DNA from: Gracilimonas sp017641085
Lineage (GTDB): Bacteria > Bacteroidota > Rhodothermia > Balneolales > Balneolaceae
Assembly (NCBI RefSeq): GCF_046115515.1
Contig: NZ_CP175953.1
Strand: one strand, 5' to 3'
Length of the DNA: 64,000 nt
Shown: positions 1 to 9,078 of the stretch, piece by piece
Layout: every line of letters starts with the position of its first letter
Position numbering within the stretch: position 1 is the stretch's first letter
Notes under the pieces: model-generated
Seen by the model: the letters and a program-made list of their open reading frames with translations, nothing else
What the model was told of the DNA's origin: nothing
The model's database searches: none
Translations under genes and position numbers: made by a program

Positions 1-1
1 C

Positions 2-964
2 ATCGCCAAAGAGGAAGGAATCAGCCAGGAAGAGCTGGAAAACATCGATGGTTCCGGTCAGGGCGGACGCGTTTCCAAGAAAGATATTCTCGCATATGTT
101 GAAGACCGAAAAGCCGGGAAAGTGTCCGCGCCGGCTCAGCAGAAACAAGCTGCTTCTGCAGGACTCAGCAAGCCTTCATCAGGTTCAAAATCTTCCGATG
201 GTTCTATTTCTGCCGGCCAGCTGGACGTGAAGCATTCTCCATCCGGTGATGTAGAAGTGATCAAGATGGACCGAATGCGCAAGATGATTGCCGAACACAT
301 GGTTCGATCCAAGCAAACTTCGGCGCATGTAACCACTTTTGCTGAAGTGGATGTAACCAACATGGTAAGATGGAGAAATGCGAATAAAGTTAAGTTCCAG
401 GAGAAAACAGGAACCAAGCTTACCTTCACTCCACTTTTTGTAGAGTCTATTATTAATGCTATGCTGGAGTTTCCGCTTATTAACAGCTCGGTTGTAGATG
501 ATGAAATTCACCTTAAAAAAGACATCAACTTTGGCCTGGCGGTAGCGCTTGGAACCGGCGGCGAAGGCGGGTTAATTGTGCCTGTCATCAAAAAAGCACA
601 GGAGAAAAACCTGGTTGGCCTGGCGAACTCTGTAAATGAGGTAGCTGAAAAAGCCCGAAGCAAGAAATTAAGTCCGGATGATTTAGTGGGCGGAACCATC
701 ACCCTCACTAACTACGGAAGTGTGGGTAACCTGATGGGAACGCCCATTATTAACCAGCCTCAGGTAGCCATTATCGGAACGGGAGCAATTGAGAAGCGAC
801 CGGTTGTAATGGAAACCGATGCCGGGGATGTAATCGCAATCCGCCATATGATGTACCTCTCTATGAGTTACGATCACCGTATAATTGACGGTGCCCATGG
901 TGGTGCTTTCCTGAATCGTATTAAAGAGATTCTGGAAGACTTCGACACCGACCGTACTGTATAG
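2..964 (+). CDS. 2-oxoacid dehydrogenase E2 acyltransferase, C-terminal part (5' end outside window)
   Basis: Acyltransferase core of a pyruvate, 2-oxoglutarate or branched-chain 2-oxoacid dehydrogenase complex: it moves the acyl group from lipoyl-lysine to CoA in the cytoplasm. The frame is open from base 2, so the gene enters from the left; about 320 codons are visible. Residues 1-40 resemble the E3/E1 peripheral subunit-binding domain (GQGGRVSKKDI). A Ser/Ala-rich linker follows, then the catalytic domain from about residue 90. The active-site motif DHRIIDG lies near visible residue 291, and GTPIINQPQVAI is typical of the family. The lipoyl domain is not in view. The specific complex cannot be told from this part. 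A hairpin terminator follows. Confidence 0.93.
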   Translation: MAKEEGISQEELENIDGSGQGGRVSKKDILAYVEDRKAGKVSAPAQQKQAASAGLSKPSSGSKSSDGSISAGQLDVKHSPSGDVEVIKMDRMRKMIAEHMVRSKQTSAHVTTFAEVDVTNMVRWRNANKVKFQEKTGTKLTFTPLFVESIINAMLEFPLINSSVVDDEIHLKKDINFGLAVALGTGGEGGLIVPVIKKAQEKNLVGLANSVNEVAEKARSKKLSPDDLVGGTITLTNYGSVGNLMGTPIINQPQVAIIGTGAIEKRPVVMETDAGDVIAIRHMMYLSMSYDHRIIDGAHGGAFLNRIKEILEDFDTDRTV

Positions 965-990
965 CATGTATTTTTCATTTCCTACATTCG

Positions 991-1023
991 GAGACGCCCC
1001 CACACAGGCGTCTCTTTTTATTT
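991..1023 (+). terminator. Rho-independent terminator after the E2 gene
   Basis: A perfect 8-bp stem, GAGACGCC (991-998) with GGCGTCTC (1007-1014), has an 8-nt loop and is followed by a T-rich tract (1015-1023). It begins 27 bp after the E2 stop and ends just before panC, so panC probably has its own transcription start or depends on readthrough. Confidence 0.85.
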
Positions 1024-1027
1024 GAAT

Positions 1028-1879
1028 ATGAAACAAGTTTCTTCCATATCGGATATTCGTTCCGGTGTAGCTGAATTGAAAGCTGCCGGCAAAACCATTG
1101 CTTTTGTACCTACCATGGGTGCACTGCATGAAGGGCATCTGTCCTTAATGCGCCTCGCCAAGAAAAAAGCCGATGAAGTAGTCGTTTCAATTTATGTGAA
1201 CCCGACTCAGTTTGGTCCGAATGAGGATTTTGACAGCTACCCGCGTCAAATGGAGAAAGACCTGAAAGCTTGTGAAGAGGAAGGGGTTTCAGTGGTCTTC
1301 ACCCCAAACGACGAAATCATGTACGGTTCCGGGAAACGGTATTTTGGCATCACCATTGATGAGCTGAATGAACATATGGATGGTGGAAGTCGCCCCGGTT
1401 TTTTTGAAGGAATCGCACTGGTGGTAAATAAGTTCTTCAACATCATAGAGCCGGATGTTGCTGTTTTTGGCCAAAAGGATATTCAGCAGTTCCAGATCCT
1501 TTCACGAATGGTAGAAGAGTTTAATCATGATATTGAATTGGTGGCGGCACCCATAGCACGCGCAAACGACGGGCTTGCCCTCAGCAGCCGAAATGCCTAT
1601 CTGAGCGATGAGGAGCGGAAAATTGCTCCGGGCTTATACCGGGCACTGCAATATTTGGAAAAGCAAATCCGCGATGGAGTGGATCAGCCAAAGTTATTGT
1701 TAAAACATCAACAGGATGAACTGGAAGCGAAAGGCTTCAAAAATGATTATCTTAATGTGTTTTCCATGGATAATATGCAACCGGTTCAAAAATTGGAGTC
1801 CGGCACAACATATATCCTTGCCGGCGCTGCTTATTTAGGTAAAACGCGCCTGATTGATAATATAATTTTAGATCTCTGA
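1028..1879 (+). CDS. panC: Pantothenate synthetase (pantoate-beta-alanine ligase)
   Basis: Joins pantoate and beta-alanine with ATP to make pantothenate, the CoA precursor, in the cytoplasm. The 283-residue length is normal for the family. PTMGALHEGH (residues 28-37) holds the nucleotide-binding HxGH motif, followed by the YVNPTQFGPNEDF pantoate-site segment, FGQKDIQQFQ and the KMSKS-like LSSRNAYLS. An in-frame TTG at 1022 would add two residues; the ATG at 1028 gives the usual N-terminus. panD, which supplies beta-alanine, starts 10 bp after the stop, so the two genes probably form an operon. Confidence 0.97.
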   Translation: MKQVSSISDIRSGVAELKAAGKTIAFVPTMGALHEGHLSLMRLAKKKADEVVVSIYVNPTQFGPNEDFDSYPRQMEKDLKACEEEGVSVVFTPNDEIMYGSGKRYFGITIDELNEHMDGGSRPGFFEGIALVVNKFFNIIEPDVAVFGQKDIQQFQILSRMVEEFNHDIELVAAPIARANDGLALSSRNAYLSDEERKIAPGLYRALQYLEKQIRDGVDQPKLLLKHQQDELEAKGFKNDYLNVFSMDNMQPVQKLESGTTYILAGAAYLGKTRLIDNIILDL

Positions 1880-1889
1880 GTGAAGTACG

Positions 1890-2315
1890 ATGAAAATCAC
1901 GATGTTTAAATCAAAATTGCACCAAATGGCGGTAACCGAAGCCAACCTGATGTACGAAGGTAGCATTACCATCGATCAGGATTTATTGGATGCAGCCAAC
2001 CTGTTGCCTTACGAAAAGGTGCAGGTGTTGAATATCACTAACGGTTCGCGCCTGGAGACTTACACCATTCCTGGCGAAAGAGGAAGTCGTGTTTGCTGCC
2101 TGAACGGAGCTGCTGCAAGAATGACCCAGGTTGGAGATCGTATCATCGTTATCAGCTATGCAGAAATGACACCCGAAGAAGCCAAAGACCATAAGCCGCG
2201 GGTTGTTATCGTAGATGAAAATAATGATCCCAAAGAGATTTTAGATAACACCCAGCCGGGGAAAAGCTATGACCTGGAAACAGGTTTGGTTGATAACACC
2301 CTGGTAGAAGAATAG
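1890..2315 (+). CDS. panD: Aspartate 1-decarboxylase proenzyme
   Basis: Decarboxylates L-aspartate to beta-alanine for pantothenate synthesis. It is made as a proenzyme that cleaves itself between Gly24 and Ser25 to form the pyruvoyl cofactor; here the motif YEGSITID puts the Gly-Ser pair at exactly residues 24-25. NGAAARMTQVGDRIIVISYA is also conserved. The 141 residues include a C-terminal extension of roughly 20 residues beyond the E. coli form. The gene sits 10 bp downstream of panC. No PanM-like maturation factor is seen nearby. Confidence 0.97.
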   Translation: MKITMFKSKLHQMAVTEANLMYEGSITIDQDLLDAANLLPYEKVQVLNITNGSRLETYTIPGERGSRVCCLNGAAARMTQVGDRIIVISYAEMTPEEAKDHKPRVVIVDENNDPKEILDNTQPGKSYDLETGLVDNTLVEE

Positions 2316-2535
2316 CTTCTGCTTACATTTACCTGTTCAAGAGAGCCAATCTTTACAACCGTCTCCTTCCCATTTCTTTGATGCTTTTTGAAGCATGAGA
2401 GCCGGATCATAGATTTTATTTAGGAAATAGGATAATAAAATCAATACATTAGCGTACTTGTAAAACTATTTACATAGTATATTCGTCAATAGGTAAAAAG
2501 GGTATATTCGTGCTCATTTCTAAATTAGTTATCAC

Positions 2536-3795
2536 ATGAAGAAAAAGTATTTGATTCCGGGTATCATTATTGGGCTTTCCATGATCGCCTGGTTTGTTTT
2601 TGGAGGAGAATCATCCGAAACCGTAGAGCTTACCACCACCCCGAAGAAAGGGGAATTTGTAGTAGATGTTACCACTACCGGGGAGTTGCGAGCCAAGCAA
2701 TCCGTTGAAATTAAGGGTCCACAGGGAGTACGTGAGATTCGTTTATTCAATATGAAAATTCAGCGCCTGATACCCGAAGGCACCATCGTAAAGGAGGGAG
2801 ATTTTGTGGCCGAGCTGGACCGATCCGAAATTACGGGTCGCCTACAGGATGCCATGCTTGAGCTTCAGCAGGCTCAGTCTCAGGTTACCCAGGTATCTCT
2901 GGATAGTACGCTTACCCTTTCGCAAGCACGTGATAATCTCATTAACCTGGAATATGCACTGGAAGAGCGACAGATTGCTGTGGATCAATCCAAATATGAA
3001 TCCCCGGCCGTTCAGCGTCAGGCTGAAATTGATCTTGATAAAGCCCGCCGACAGCTGGCACAGGAAAAAAAGAATTACATCACCAAGGTAAAACAAGCGG
3101 AAGCTCAGATGAGTGAAGTGGAAGCTGATTTGCAGGAAGAGCAAAACGAAGTAAATAAAATCAGGTCGCTTCTACAGCAGTTTACGGTAAAAGCCCCGGC
3201 CCAGGGAATGGTGATCTACAAACGAAACTATGATGGCAGCAAAGTGACGGAGGGTAGTGATATCAGTGCCTGGAACCCAACAGTTGCTGAACTTCCTGAT
3301 TTTTCCGTAATGGAGTCTATTACCTATGTGAATGAAGTCGATGTTCAGAAAATAGCGAAAGACCAAAACGTGGAAATAGGCCTGGATGCCATTCCCGATA
3401 AAAATCTTTACGGAACCGTGACCAGCGTAGCCAACATCGGGGAACAACGACCCAATTCGGACTCGAAAGTGTATGAGGTTATCATCGAAATTGCAGAAAC
3501 CGACAGTGTTTTGCGCCCGGCTATGACCACAAGCAACCGGGTAATTGTAAACCGCGTGCCTGATGCCATGTATATCCCGCTGGAAACTATTCACGTGCAG
3601 GATTCAACCAGTTTTGTCTTCAAAAAAGACGGATTGTCTCCGGTAATGCAGGAAGTTGAGCTCGGACTTATGAACGAAAATGAAGTGATTGTTCATCGCG
3701 GGCTTTCCATAGATGATGTGATCTATTTGTCGGTTCCCCAAGACACAGCCGGCATTGAGCGATTATACCTGGAAGAAGAAATCACATCCAACTAA
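2536..3795 (+). CDS. HlyD/MacA-type periplasmic adaptor protein
   Basis: Periplasmic membrane-fusion protein of a tripartite exporter, bridging an inner-membrane FtsX-type permease and a TolC channel. It has 419 residues: an N-terminal membrane anchor at about 5-25, a barrel/lipoyl-like segment (EGTIVKEGDFVAELDRSEI), a long Gln/Glu-rich coiled-coil hairpin at about 95-215, then the returning lipoyl half (FTVKAPAQGMVIYKRN) and C-terminal barrel domains. The permease gene follows after 14 bp and a TolC gene after that. A 220-bp leader lies upstream. The substrate is unknown. Confidence 0.9.
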   Translation: MKKKYLIPGIIIGLSMIAWFVFGGESSETVELTTTPKKGEFVVDVTTTGELRAKQSVEIKGPQGVREIRLFNMKIQRLIPEGTIVKEGDFVAELDRSEITGRLQDAMLELQQAQSQVTQVSLDSTLTLSQARDNLINLEYALEERQIAVDQSKYESPAVQRQAEIDLDKARRQLAQEKKNYITKVKQAEAQMSEVEADLQEEQNEVNKIRSLLQQFTVKAPAQGMVIYKRNYDGSKVTEGSDISAWNPTVAELPDFSVMESITYVNEVDVQKIAKDQNVEIGLDAIPDKNLYGTVTSVANIGEQRPNSDSKVYEVIIEIAETDSVLRPAMTTSNRVIVNRVPDAMYIPLETIHVQDSTSFVFKKDGLSPVMQEVELGLMNENEVIVHRGLSIDDVIYLSVPQDTAGIERLYLEEEITSN

Positions 3796-3809
3796 AGAAG
3801 GACTGAGCG

Positions 3810-5180
3810 GTGCTGCAGAAAATACTCTACAATCTTGATATTGCCCTTGAGGCTATTCAACGCAATAAACTGCGGGCTTTTCTAACTTCATTAGGCATTA
3901 TTTTTGGCGTTTCGTCGGTAATCGCGATGCTGGCCATAGGTACCGGCGCTCAGCAGGAAGTGCTTCAGCAGATGGAGCTTTTGGGGACTAATAACGTCAT
4001 CGTACAACCGGTGGTAGAGCAGCGCGAAGGAAATGTGGGTGATGAAAATTCAGCCAAACAAGAGAAGAAAAAATTCTCTCCGGGCTTAAACCTGGAAGAC
4101 CTTGAAAGTATTAAGCAGCTGGTCCCCCAGGTTGAAAAGCTCAGCCCGGAAATCATGTACGAAACAACATTTATCCGTGATGCTCGCATTCGGACGGGGA
4201 AACTCATTGGGGTGAATAAAGATTATTTTGGCATCTCGAACCTGGGCATTGTTGAGGGAAGCAACTTCAGCGACCTTCAAATCAAGAATGCGGACCCGGT
4301 TTGTGTGATTGGCTACGATGTGAAAACCCGGTTTTTTGCCGGTGAAAGTCCGATTGGAAAGAAAATTAAGGTAGGCCATCTATGGCTCACCGTGGTTGGG
4401 GTTATCGAGAAGAAAGAAGTATCTACAGAAAACATCGAGAACCTGGGCATCCGAAATTTTAACCTGGATATTTATTCTCCGGCAACAACAGTTCTGCTGA
4501 GGTTTAAAAACCGGGCTGTACTTACTGGTAAGGACCTGCAAAGCAGTGGGGGAAGGTCTGTAATATTTATGGGCGGCGCTATGATCAGCAGCTCAGGAGG
4601 AGGGAATAATAACTCCGGCGATGGAAATTACAATCAGCTGGATAAACTCATTGTGAAAGTTACGGATACGAAATATAGTGCTACCATCGCAGATGTAATT
4701 TCAAGAATGCTACAGCGCCGGCATAATGATGTGGTCGATTTCGAGATTATTGTTCCTGAACAGCTATTGCAGCAGGAGCAGCGAACCAAACGTATTTTTA
4801 ACATCGTGCTTTCCTCCATTGCATCCATTTCACTGATTGTAGGAGGTATTGGCATTATGAATATCATGCTCGCTTCGGTGGTGGAGCGTTACCGTGAGAT
4901 CGGAGTGCGCATGGCCGTTGGAGCTCAGAAAAAAGACATTGAACTTCAGTTTCTCACTGAGGCTCTGACGATCAGTATTACCGGTGGTTTTATCGGAATT
5001 ATTCTGGGGATGGCTTTCAGTTATGCCATCGAAGCAACCGCAGATATCGCCACTATTGTAACCCCAATTTCCATTTTCATCTCATTCGGCGTAGCACTTG
5101 TTATCGGTGTAGTTTTCGGATACTACCCCGCCAAACGAGCCGCTCAACACGACCCTGTACACGCATTACGACATGAATAA
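3810..5180 (+). CDS. MacB-like ABC transporter permease (FtsX family), ATPase domain absent
   Basis: Inner-membrane subunit of a MacAB-TolC-like exporter. The 456 residues show a first membrane helix at about 20-45 (RAFLTSLGIIFGVSSVIAML), a large periplasmic MacB_PCD-type domain containing a Gly/Ser/Asn-rich loop, and three C-terminal helices of the FtsX domain (IMNIMLASVVERYREIGVRM is the family signature). E. coli MacB has an N-terminal ATPase on the same chain; this protein starts at the membrane domain, and no ATPase gene is adjacent. It begins with GTG, 14 bp after the adaptor gene. The 3' end overlaps the TolC gene by 8 bp. Confidence 0.9.
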   Translation: MLQKILYNLDIALEAIQRNKLRAFLTSLGIIFGVSSVIAMLAIGTGAQQEVLQQMELLGTNNVIVQPVVEQREGNVGDENSAKQEKKKFSPGLNLEDLESIKQLVPQVEKLSPEIMYETTFIRDARIRTGKLIGVNKDYFGISNLGIVEGSNFSDLQIKNADPVCVIGYDVKTRFFAGESPIGKKIKVGHLWLTVVGVIEKKEVSTENIENLGIRNFNLDIYSPATTVLLRFKNRAVLTGKDLQSSGGRSVIFMGGAMISSSGGGNNNSGDGNYNQLDKLIVKVTDTKYSATIADVISRMLQRRHNDVVDFEIIVPEQLLQQEQRTKRIFNIVLSSIASISLIVGGIGIMNIMLASVVERYREIGVRMAVGAQKKDIELQFLTEALTISITGGFIGIILGMAFSYAIEATADIATIVTPISIFISFGVALVIGVVFGYYPAKRAAQHDPVHALRHE

Positions 5181-6657
5181 ACGTTTTTTCGGATTTCTGA
5201 TTATTGCCCTTGCTTTCTTTTCTTCGGACCTGGAAGCTCAATCTCAGCGAACATTAACCCTTGAAGAAAGCATTGAAATTGCCAAGCAAAACAGTCCATT
5301 AGCACGTGCAGCTACGTTCGAGCTGGTTTCGGCCAAATGGAGATATAAATCCTTTCGGGCTGATTTACTTCCCAGCCTCGATTTAGATGGCGACATCCCA
5401 AGCTATAGCCGGGCAATTACCGCAAACAGATTGGATGACGGTTCCACGACCTATCAGGAAGAAAGCCAGTCACAGTCTTCGGTGAATCTTTCCATCAACC
5501 AAAACATCATGCCTACCGGGGGGCGCTTATCACTGTCGAGTGGTATCAACCGGCTTATTTTGTTTGATGGGGGAATTAACGGAGAGAATATTTATCGCTG
5601 GCAAAGTACTCCGCTGGTAGCAACCTACTTCCAGCCGTTATTTCAGTTCAATAGCCTGAAATGGAGAAATAAGATTGAACCGCTTCGGTATCAAATTGCG
5701 CAGAAACAGTATGTGGAAGACATGGAAGACCTCGCCTTCAATGTAACACAAAGCTTCTTCGATTTTCTGCTGGCAAAAATTAATGTTGAGGTGGCCGAGT
5801 TCAACGTTACCGTCAACGATTCTATTTATAATATTTCGCAGGGACGTTACCAGGTGGGCAGTATTGCAGAAAACGATCTTCTTCAAAGTGAACTTGCCCT
5901 TCGAAATGCAGAGACCTCCCTAACCACAGCCAACCTGAACTTTCAGCGAGCAGAAGAAAACTTCAAGGCGTTACTGGGAATCCCGGATGAAACTGAAGTG
6001 GAAGTAATTATCCCGGAAGAAGCCCCCAATCTGAACATTGATGTAGACAAGGCTCTGGAGCTGGCCCGGGAAAATAACAGTACATCGCTGGAGTTTGAGC
6101 TGAGTGAAATTCAGGCCAATCAATCATACGACCAGGCCCGCAAAGAAGCCGGTTTTTCAGCTTCTTTACAGGCAAGTTATGGGTTGAACCAAACGGCGGA
6201 AGATTTCAGTGACGTGTACAGCGACCCGCAGAATCGCCAATTTTTTACTGTGGGATTTCAGATTCCCATTTTTAACTGGGGAAAGAACACGGCCGAGATT
6301 CAGGCCGCCCGAAATCAGCAGGCAGCAACGGCTAATACCATTGCCTACCAAAAGCTGCAGTTTGATCTGAGTGTTCGCAGTACGGTCCGGGAATTTTCAC
6401 AGCTTCGCAGTCAGGTTGAGTTGGCAGAGACTTCAGATGTAATTGCTGACCGGCGGTATGAAGTAGCCAAGAATCGCTACCTGATTGGTAAGATTGATGT
6501 AACAAACCTGTTTATTGCCCAAAATGAAAAGGACAGTGCCCGACGAAGCTACATTCAGGCCCTCAGGAACTACTGGACAGGCTACTACAACCTTCGCCGA
6601 CTCACCCTCTATAACTTTGAGCAAGGCCGGCCCATCGTATTAGATACGGATATTTAG
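5173..6657 (+). CDS. TolC-family outer membrane efflux protein
   Basis: Outer-membrane channel of the tripartite exporter. The signal peptide is at about residues 1-22 (ending LEAQ). Two OEP-type repeats follow, with TLEESIEIAKQNSPLARAAT at the start and the paired helical segments QKQYVEDMEDLAFNVTQSFF and NRYLIGKIDVTNLFIAQNEK. The length (494 residues) fits the family. The start overlaps the permease gene by 8 bp, so the two are probably translationally coupled. It belongs with the adaptor and permease rather than with the second TolC gene at 30.4 kb. Confidence 0.92.
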   Translation: MNKRFFGFLIIALAFFSSDLEAQSQRTLTLEESIEIAKQNSPLARAATFELVSAKWRYKSFRADLLPSLDLDGDIPSYSRAITANRLDDGSTTYQEESQSQSSVNLSINQNIMPTGGRLSLSSGINRLILFDGGINGENIYRWQSTPLVATYFQPLFQFNSLKWRNKIEPLRYQIAQKQYVEDMEDLAFNVTQSFFDFLLAKINVEVAEFNVTVNDSIYNISQGRYQVGSIAENDLLQSELALRNAETSLTTANLNFQRAEENFKALLGIPDETEVEVIIPEEAPNLNIDVDKALELARENNSTSLEFELSEIQANQSYDQARKEAGFSASLQASYGLNQTAEDFSDVYSDPQNRQFFTVGFQIPIFNWGKNTAEIQAARNQQAATANTIAYQKLQFDLSVRSTVREFSQLRSQVELAETSDVIADRRYEVAKNRYLIGKIDVTNLFIAQNEKDSARRSYIQALRNYWTGYYNLRRLTLYNFEQGRPIVLDTDI

Positions 6658-6667
6658 GACATAAAAA

Positions 6668-6690
6668 TGGCGGTTCGCCAACTCTTTTTT
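6668..6690 (+). terminator. Weak hairpin terminator after the MacAB-TolC-like operon
   Basis: A 5-bp stem, TGGCG (6668-6672) with CGCCA (6676-6680), has a 3-nt loop and is followed after four bases by six T residues. It lies 11 bp after the TolC stop. The stem is short, so strength is uncertain. Confidence 0.5.
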
Positions 6691-6711
6691 ACCTAAAAAG
6701 AAATTGGAATA

Positions 6712-6798
6712 GAACACGGATGATAGGGATAGGTCAGATAATCACGGATATAAAGTGATTGATTACCTTAATCCGTTATATCGATGTTATCCGTGTTC
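6712..6798. repeat. Intergenic inverted repeat between convergent genes
   Basis: The 10-bp arms GAACACGGAT (6712-6721) and ATCCGTGTTC (6789-6798) are perfect inverted copies 67 bp apart. Inside them, CACGGATATAA and TTATATCG-type words form further partial matches, so the stretch is a nested imperfect palindrome. It has no coding frame. It may be a dispersed repeat or a structured 3' end for the two converging transcripts. Confidence 0.5.
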
Positions 6799-6833
6799 CA
6801 TTGAGAATATAAATGCTACCAAGAACTTCTTAT

Positions 6834-8207
6834 TTACGAAGCGTAATCAGGCAGCAATTCTAAAAATCTGGCTGAGGTTTTGATTCCCCGATGGAAGTCT
6901 TTCAGCGAGAAATTCTCATTAGGAGAATGAATAGCATTGCTGGTGAGCCCGAAGCCCATCAGGATAGATTCAACCCCAAGAACACGTTTGAAGTCGGCTA
7001 CAATAGGAATGGACCCACCTTCGCGTGAGAACAGCGCTTCGGTTTCATATACATCTTCAAATGCCTGCGCCCCGGCTTTGAGGCCATAGAAGTCAAGATC
7101 GGTGACGGAGGCAAACCCACCGTGGTGCTCATTAACTGTAACTTTAACGGTATCGGGTGCAAGCGACTCCACGTGCTTTTTGAACAACTGTGCAATCTTA
7201 TGCGGATCCTGATCCGGCACAAGGCGCATGCTAACTTTGGCGTTCGCTTTGGAGGGAAGCACCGTTTTAGCTCCTTCTTTGGTGTAACCGCCCCAAATTC
7301 CGTTTACATCCAGGGTCGGGCGGGCTGAAGATCGTTCAAGCGTTGTATATCCCTTCTCGCCGTGTAGGGCTTCTACATCCAGCGTCTTCTTGTACTCTTC
7401 TTCATCGAAGGGGAGCTGAGCAAAAGCCTCACGGTCCGCTTCTGTCAGGGGAACTACGTCATCATAAAAACCGGGAATCTGGATTACTCCATCTTCATCC
7501 TTCAGTTTGGCAATAATTTCACACAATACATTCGCCGGGTTTTCAACGGCACCGCCATATACGCCGGAGTGAAGATCGCGGTTGGGTCCAACCACTTCAA
7601 TTTCCATGTATGCCAGTCCGCGCAGGCCATAGGTAATGGAAGGCTGATCTTCCCCAAACATGGCCGTATCAGAAATAAGGACCATGTCGCAGGCCAGTAA
7701 CTCCTGGTGCTCTTCCAGAAAAGGAACAAGGTTGGGAGAGCCGATTTCTTCTTCTCCTTCCAGAATAAATTTCACATTCACAGGAAGTTCCTGTCCGGTT
7801 TTTACAAAAGATTCTACTGCTTTCACGTGCGTAAAAGCCTGGCCTTTATCGTCGCTGGCTCCGCGGGCGTAAATCAGTCCGTCTTTAATGGTTGGTTCAA
7901 ATGGCGGGGTATCCCAGAGCTCTTCAGGATCAGAAGGCTGAACATCGTAGTGGCCATAAATTAATACGGTGGGTCGATCATCATGAGGGCAGTGCTCGGC
8001 ATACACAATCGGGTTGCCGGGAGTCTCATAGGTCTTTACCGTGTCAAGGTTCAGATTATTGAGCTGGCTGACTAAAAATCCGGCCGCTTTCTTAATCTCC
8101 TCTTTTCTGCTGGAGTCGGTGCTGACGCTGGGTATTCTCAGTAAATCAAATAACTCTTCAACAAATTTGTCTTTATTCTGATCAATATACTCTTGAGTAG
8201 TACTCAT
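6834..8207 (-). CDS. M20-family metallodipeptidase
   Basis: Cytoplasmic zinc peptidase of the M20 (carnosinase/CPG2-like) family; it would cleave dipeptides or C-terminal residues. The 457 residues carry the metal and catalytic motifs in order: YGHYDVQP (His86, Asp88), ARGASDDKGQ (Asp119/Asp120) and EGEEEIGSPN (Glu150, Glu152, Glu153). Near the C-terminus, FSREGGSIPIV and NAIHSPNE carry the late metal ligand. No signal peptide is present. The gene lies downstream of batE on the same strand after about 100 bp, and converges with the efflux operon. The substrate cannot be assigned. Confidence 0.93.
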   Translation of the reverse strand: MSTTQEYIDQNKDKFVEELFDLLRIPSVSTDSSRKEEIKKAAGFLVSQLNNLNLDTVKTYETPGNPIVYAEHCPHDDRPTVLIYGHYDVQPSDPEELWDTPPFEPTIKDGLIYARGASDDKGQAFTHVKAVESFVKTGQELPVNVKFILEGEEEIGSPNLVPFLEEHQELLACDMVLISDTAMFGEDQPSITYGLRGLAYMEIEVVGPNRDLHSGVYGGAVENPANVLCEIIAKLKDEDGVIQIPGFYDDVVPLTEADREAFAQLPFDEEEYKKTLDVEALHGEKGYTTLERSSARPTLDVNGIWGGYTKEGAKTVLPSKANAKVSMRLVPDQDPHKIAQLFKKHVESLAPDTVKVTVNEHHGGFASVTDLDFYGLKAGAQAFEDVYETEALFSREGGSIPIVADFKRVLGVESILMGFGLTSNAIHSPNENFSLKDFHRGIKTSARFLELLPDYAS

Positions 8208-8310
8208 TAATAAATAGGAATTATTTTGTGTTTTGTCTGTGTGAATTTTGAAGCCCCTATATACGTAAAAATAATCAAGCGTAGTATAAACTTCTGCGAG
8301 GATTGAGGGC

Positions 8311-9078
8311 TTATAATATTTTTACTCCGTTATCCTGAATCCAGCCGTATTGGCCGTTGCCGAGCCGTACATAAAGCCAGTCAGGTTGTTCTTCGCTTTT
8401 CCAGTGATCAACGGTCAGGTCGTACCCCTCGTAAGCGATACTTTCCAGCGTTGAATCTGGGTTTGGGGCCTGCAATACGCGTTGGGAGTTAGAAATCAAA
8501 ACGGCGGCATCGTACCGCTGATTAACGTAATCGGCATAGAAAGCCAATCCGGCTAAAGTTGATCCCGCTATCACTAATGCGATGACGTAGCTTGAAATAT
8601 TCTGAAAGCTCAATTTGTTGAACCAGGTTAGGTATAGCAAGATCAACCCGGCGGTTGTGATAATAAATCCTATGAGAAATAACCCGGCAGCGGTTGGCAC
8701 CTCATTGATCCACTGTACCGCCCGATCCCAGGGTAACTTAGGCAGCATAGCTGATTGCCTGCTGAACTGACTGTTCACATAATCCAGGGCGGTTTCTGCC
8801 CGTGATGCCGTGGTATTGAAATCGGTTGCTTTCAGGAAATAGAATTTGGCAAGGCCAAGGGAGTCGAGTTGTACGGCTGCAATCCCCATATTCAGGTAAA
8901 GGGCTCCTGAAACATGGCCCAATTGTTCGATGGACCGATAAAGTGTTAAGGCCTCAGTGAGATTCCCATTTTCAAAAAGGGTATTGGCTTCATCGAACGT
9001 GGCCTGAGGCGATTGCTGTGCAACCGAAGCCGTAAAGGAAAACAAAAGCCAAACCGAGCAGAGCAAAAGTTTCTTCAT
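8311..9078 (-). CDS. BatE-like TPR/SH3 membrane protein
   Basis: Last gene of a bat (aerotolerance-type) operon. The 255 residues show a signal peptide (1-20, ending SVAQ), TPR-like helices at about 25-95, two membrane helices at about 128-150 and 160-180, and a C-terminal SH3-like module (DWLYVRLGNGQYGWIQDNGV). This order matches BatE proteins of Bacteroidota. The start overlaps the batD stop by 4 bp (ATGA). The Bat proteins are thought to form an envelope complex linked to stress tolerance; their biochemical role is unsettled. Confidence 0.82.
   Translation of the reverse strand: MKKLLLCSVWLLFSFTASVAQQSPQATFDEANTLFENGNLTEALTLYRSIEQLGHVSGALYLNMGIAAVQLDSLGLAKFYFLKATDFNTTASRAETALDYVNSQFSRQSAMLPKLPWDRAVQWINEVPTAAGLFLIGFIITTAGLILLYLTWFNKLSFQNISSYVIALVIAGSTLAGLAFYADYVNQRYDAAVLISNSQRVLQAPNPDSTLESIAYEGYDLTVDHWKSEEQPDWLYVRLGNGQYGWIQDNGVKIL

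Noticed and set aside
683..1138. Minus-strand open frame across the E2/panC junction
   Set aside because: It overlaps two well-supported genes and a terminator in another frame and shows no recognisable domain.
2477..2511. Direct repeat GTATATTCGT at 2477-2486 and 2502-2511 upstream of the adaptor gene
   Set aside because: Two short AT-rich copies 25 bp apart could be chance or promoter-like sequence; there is no second line of evidence.
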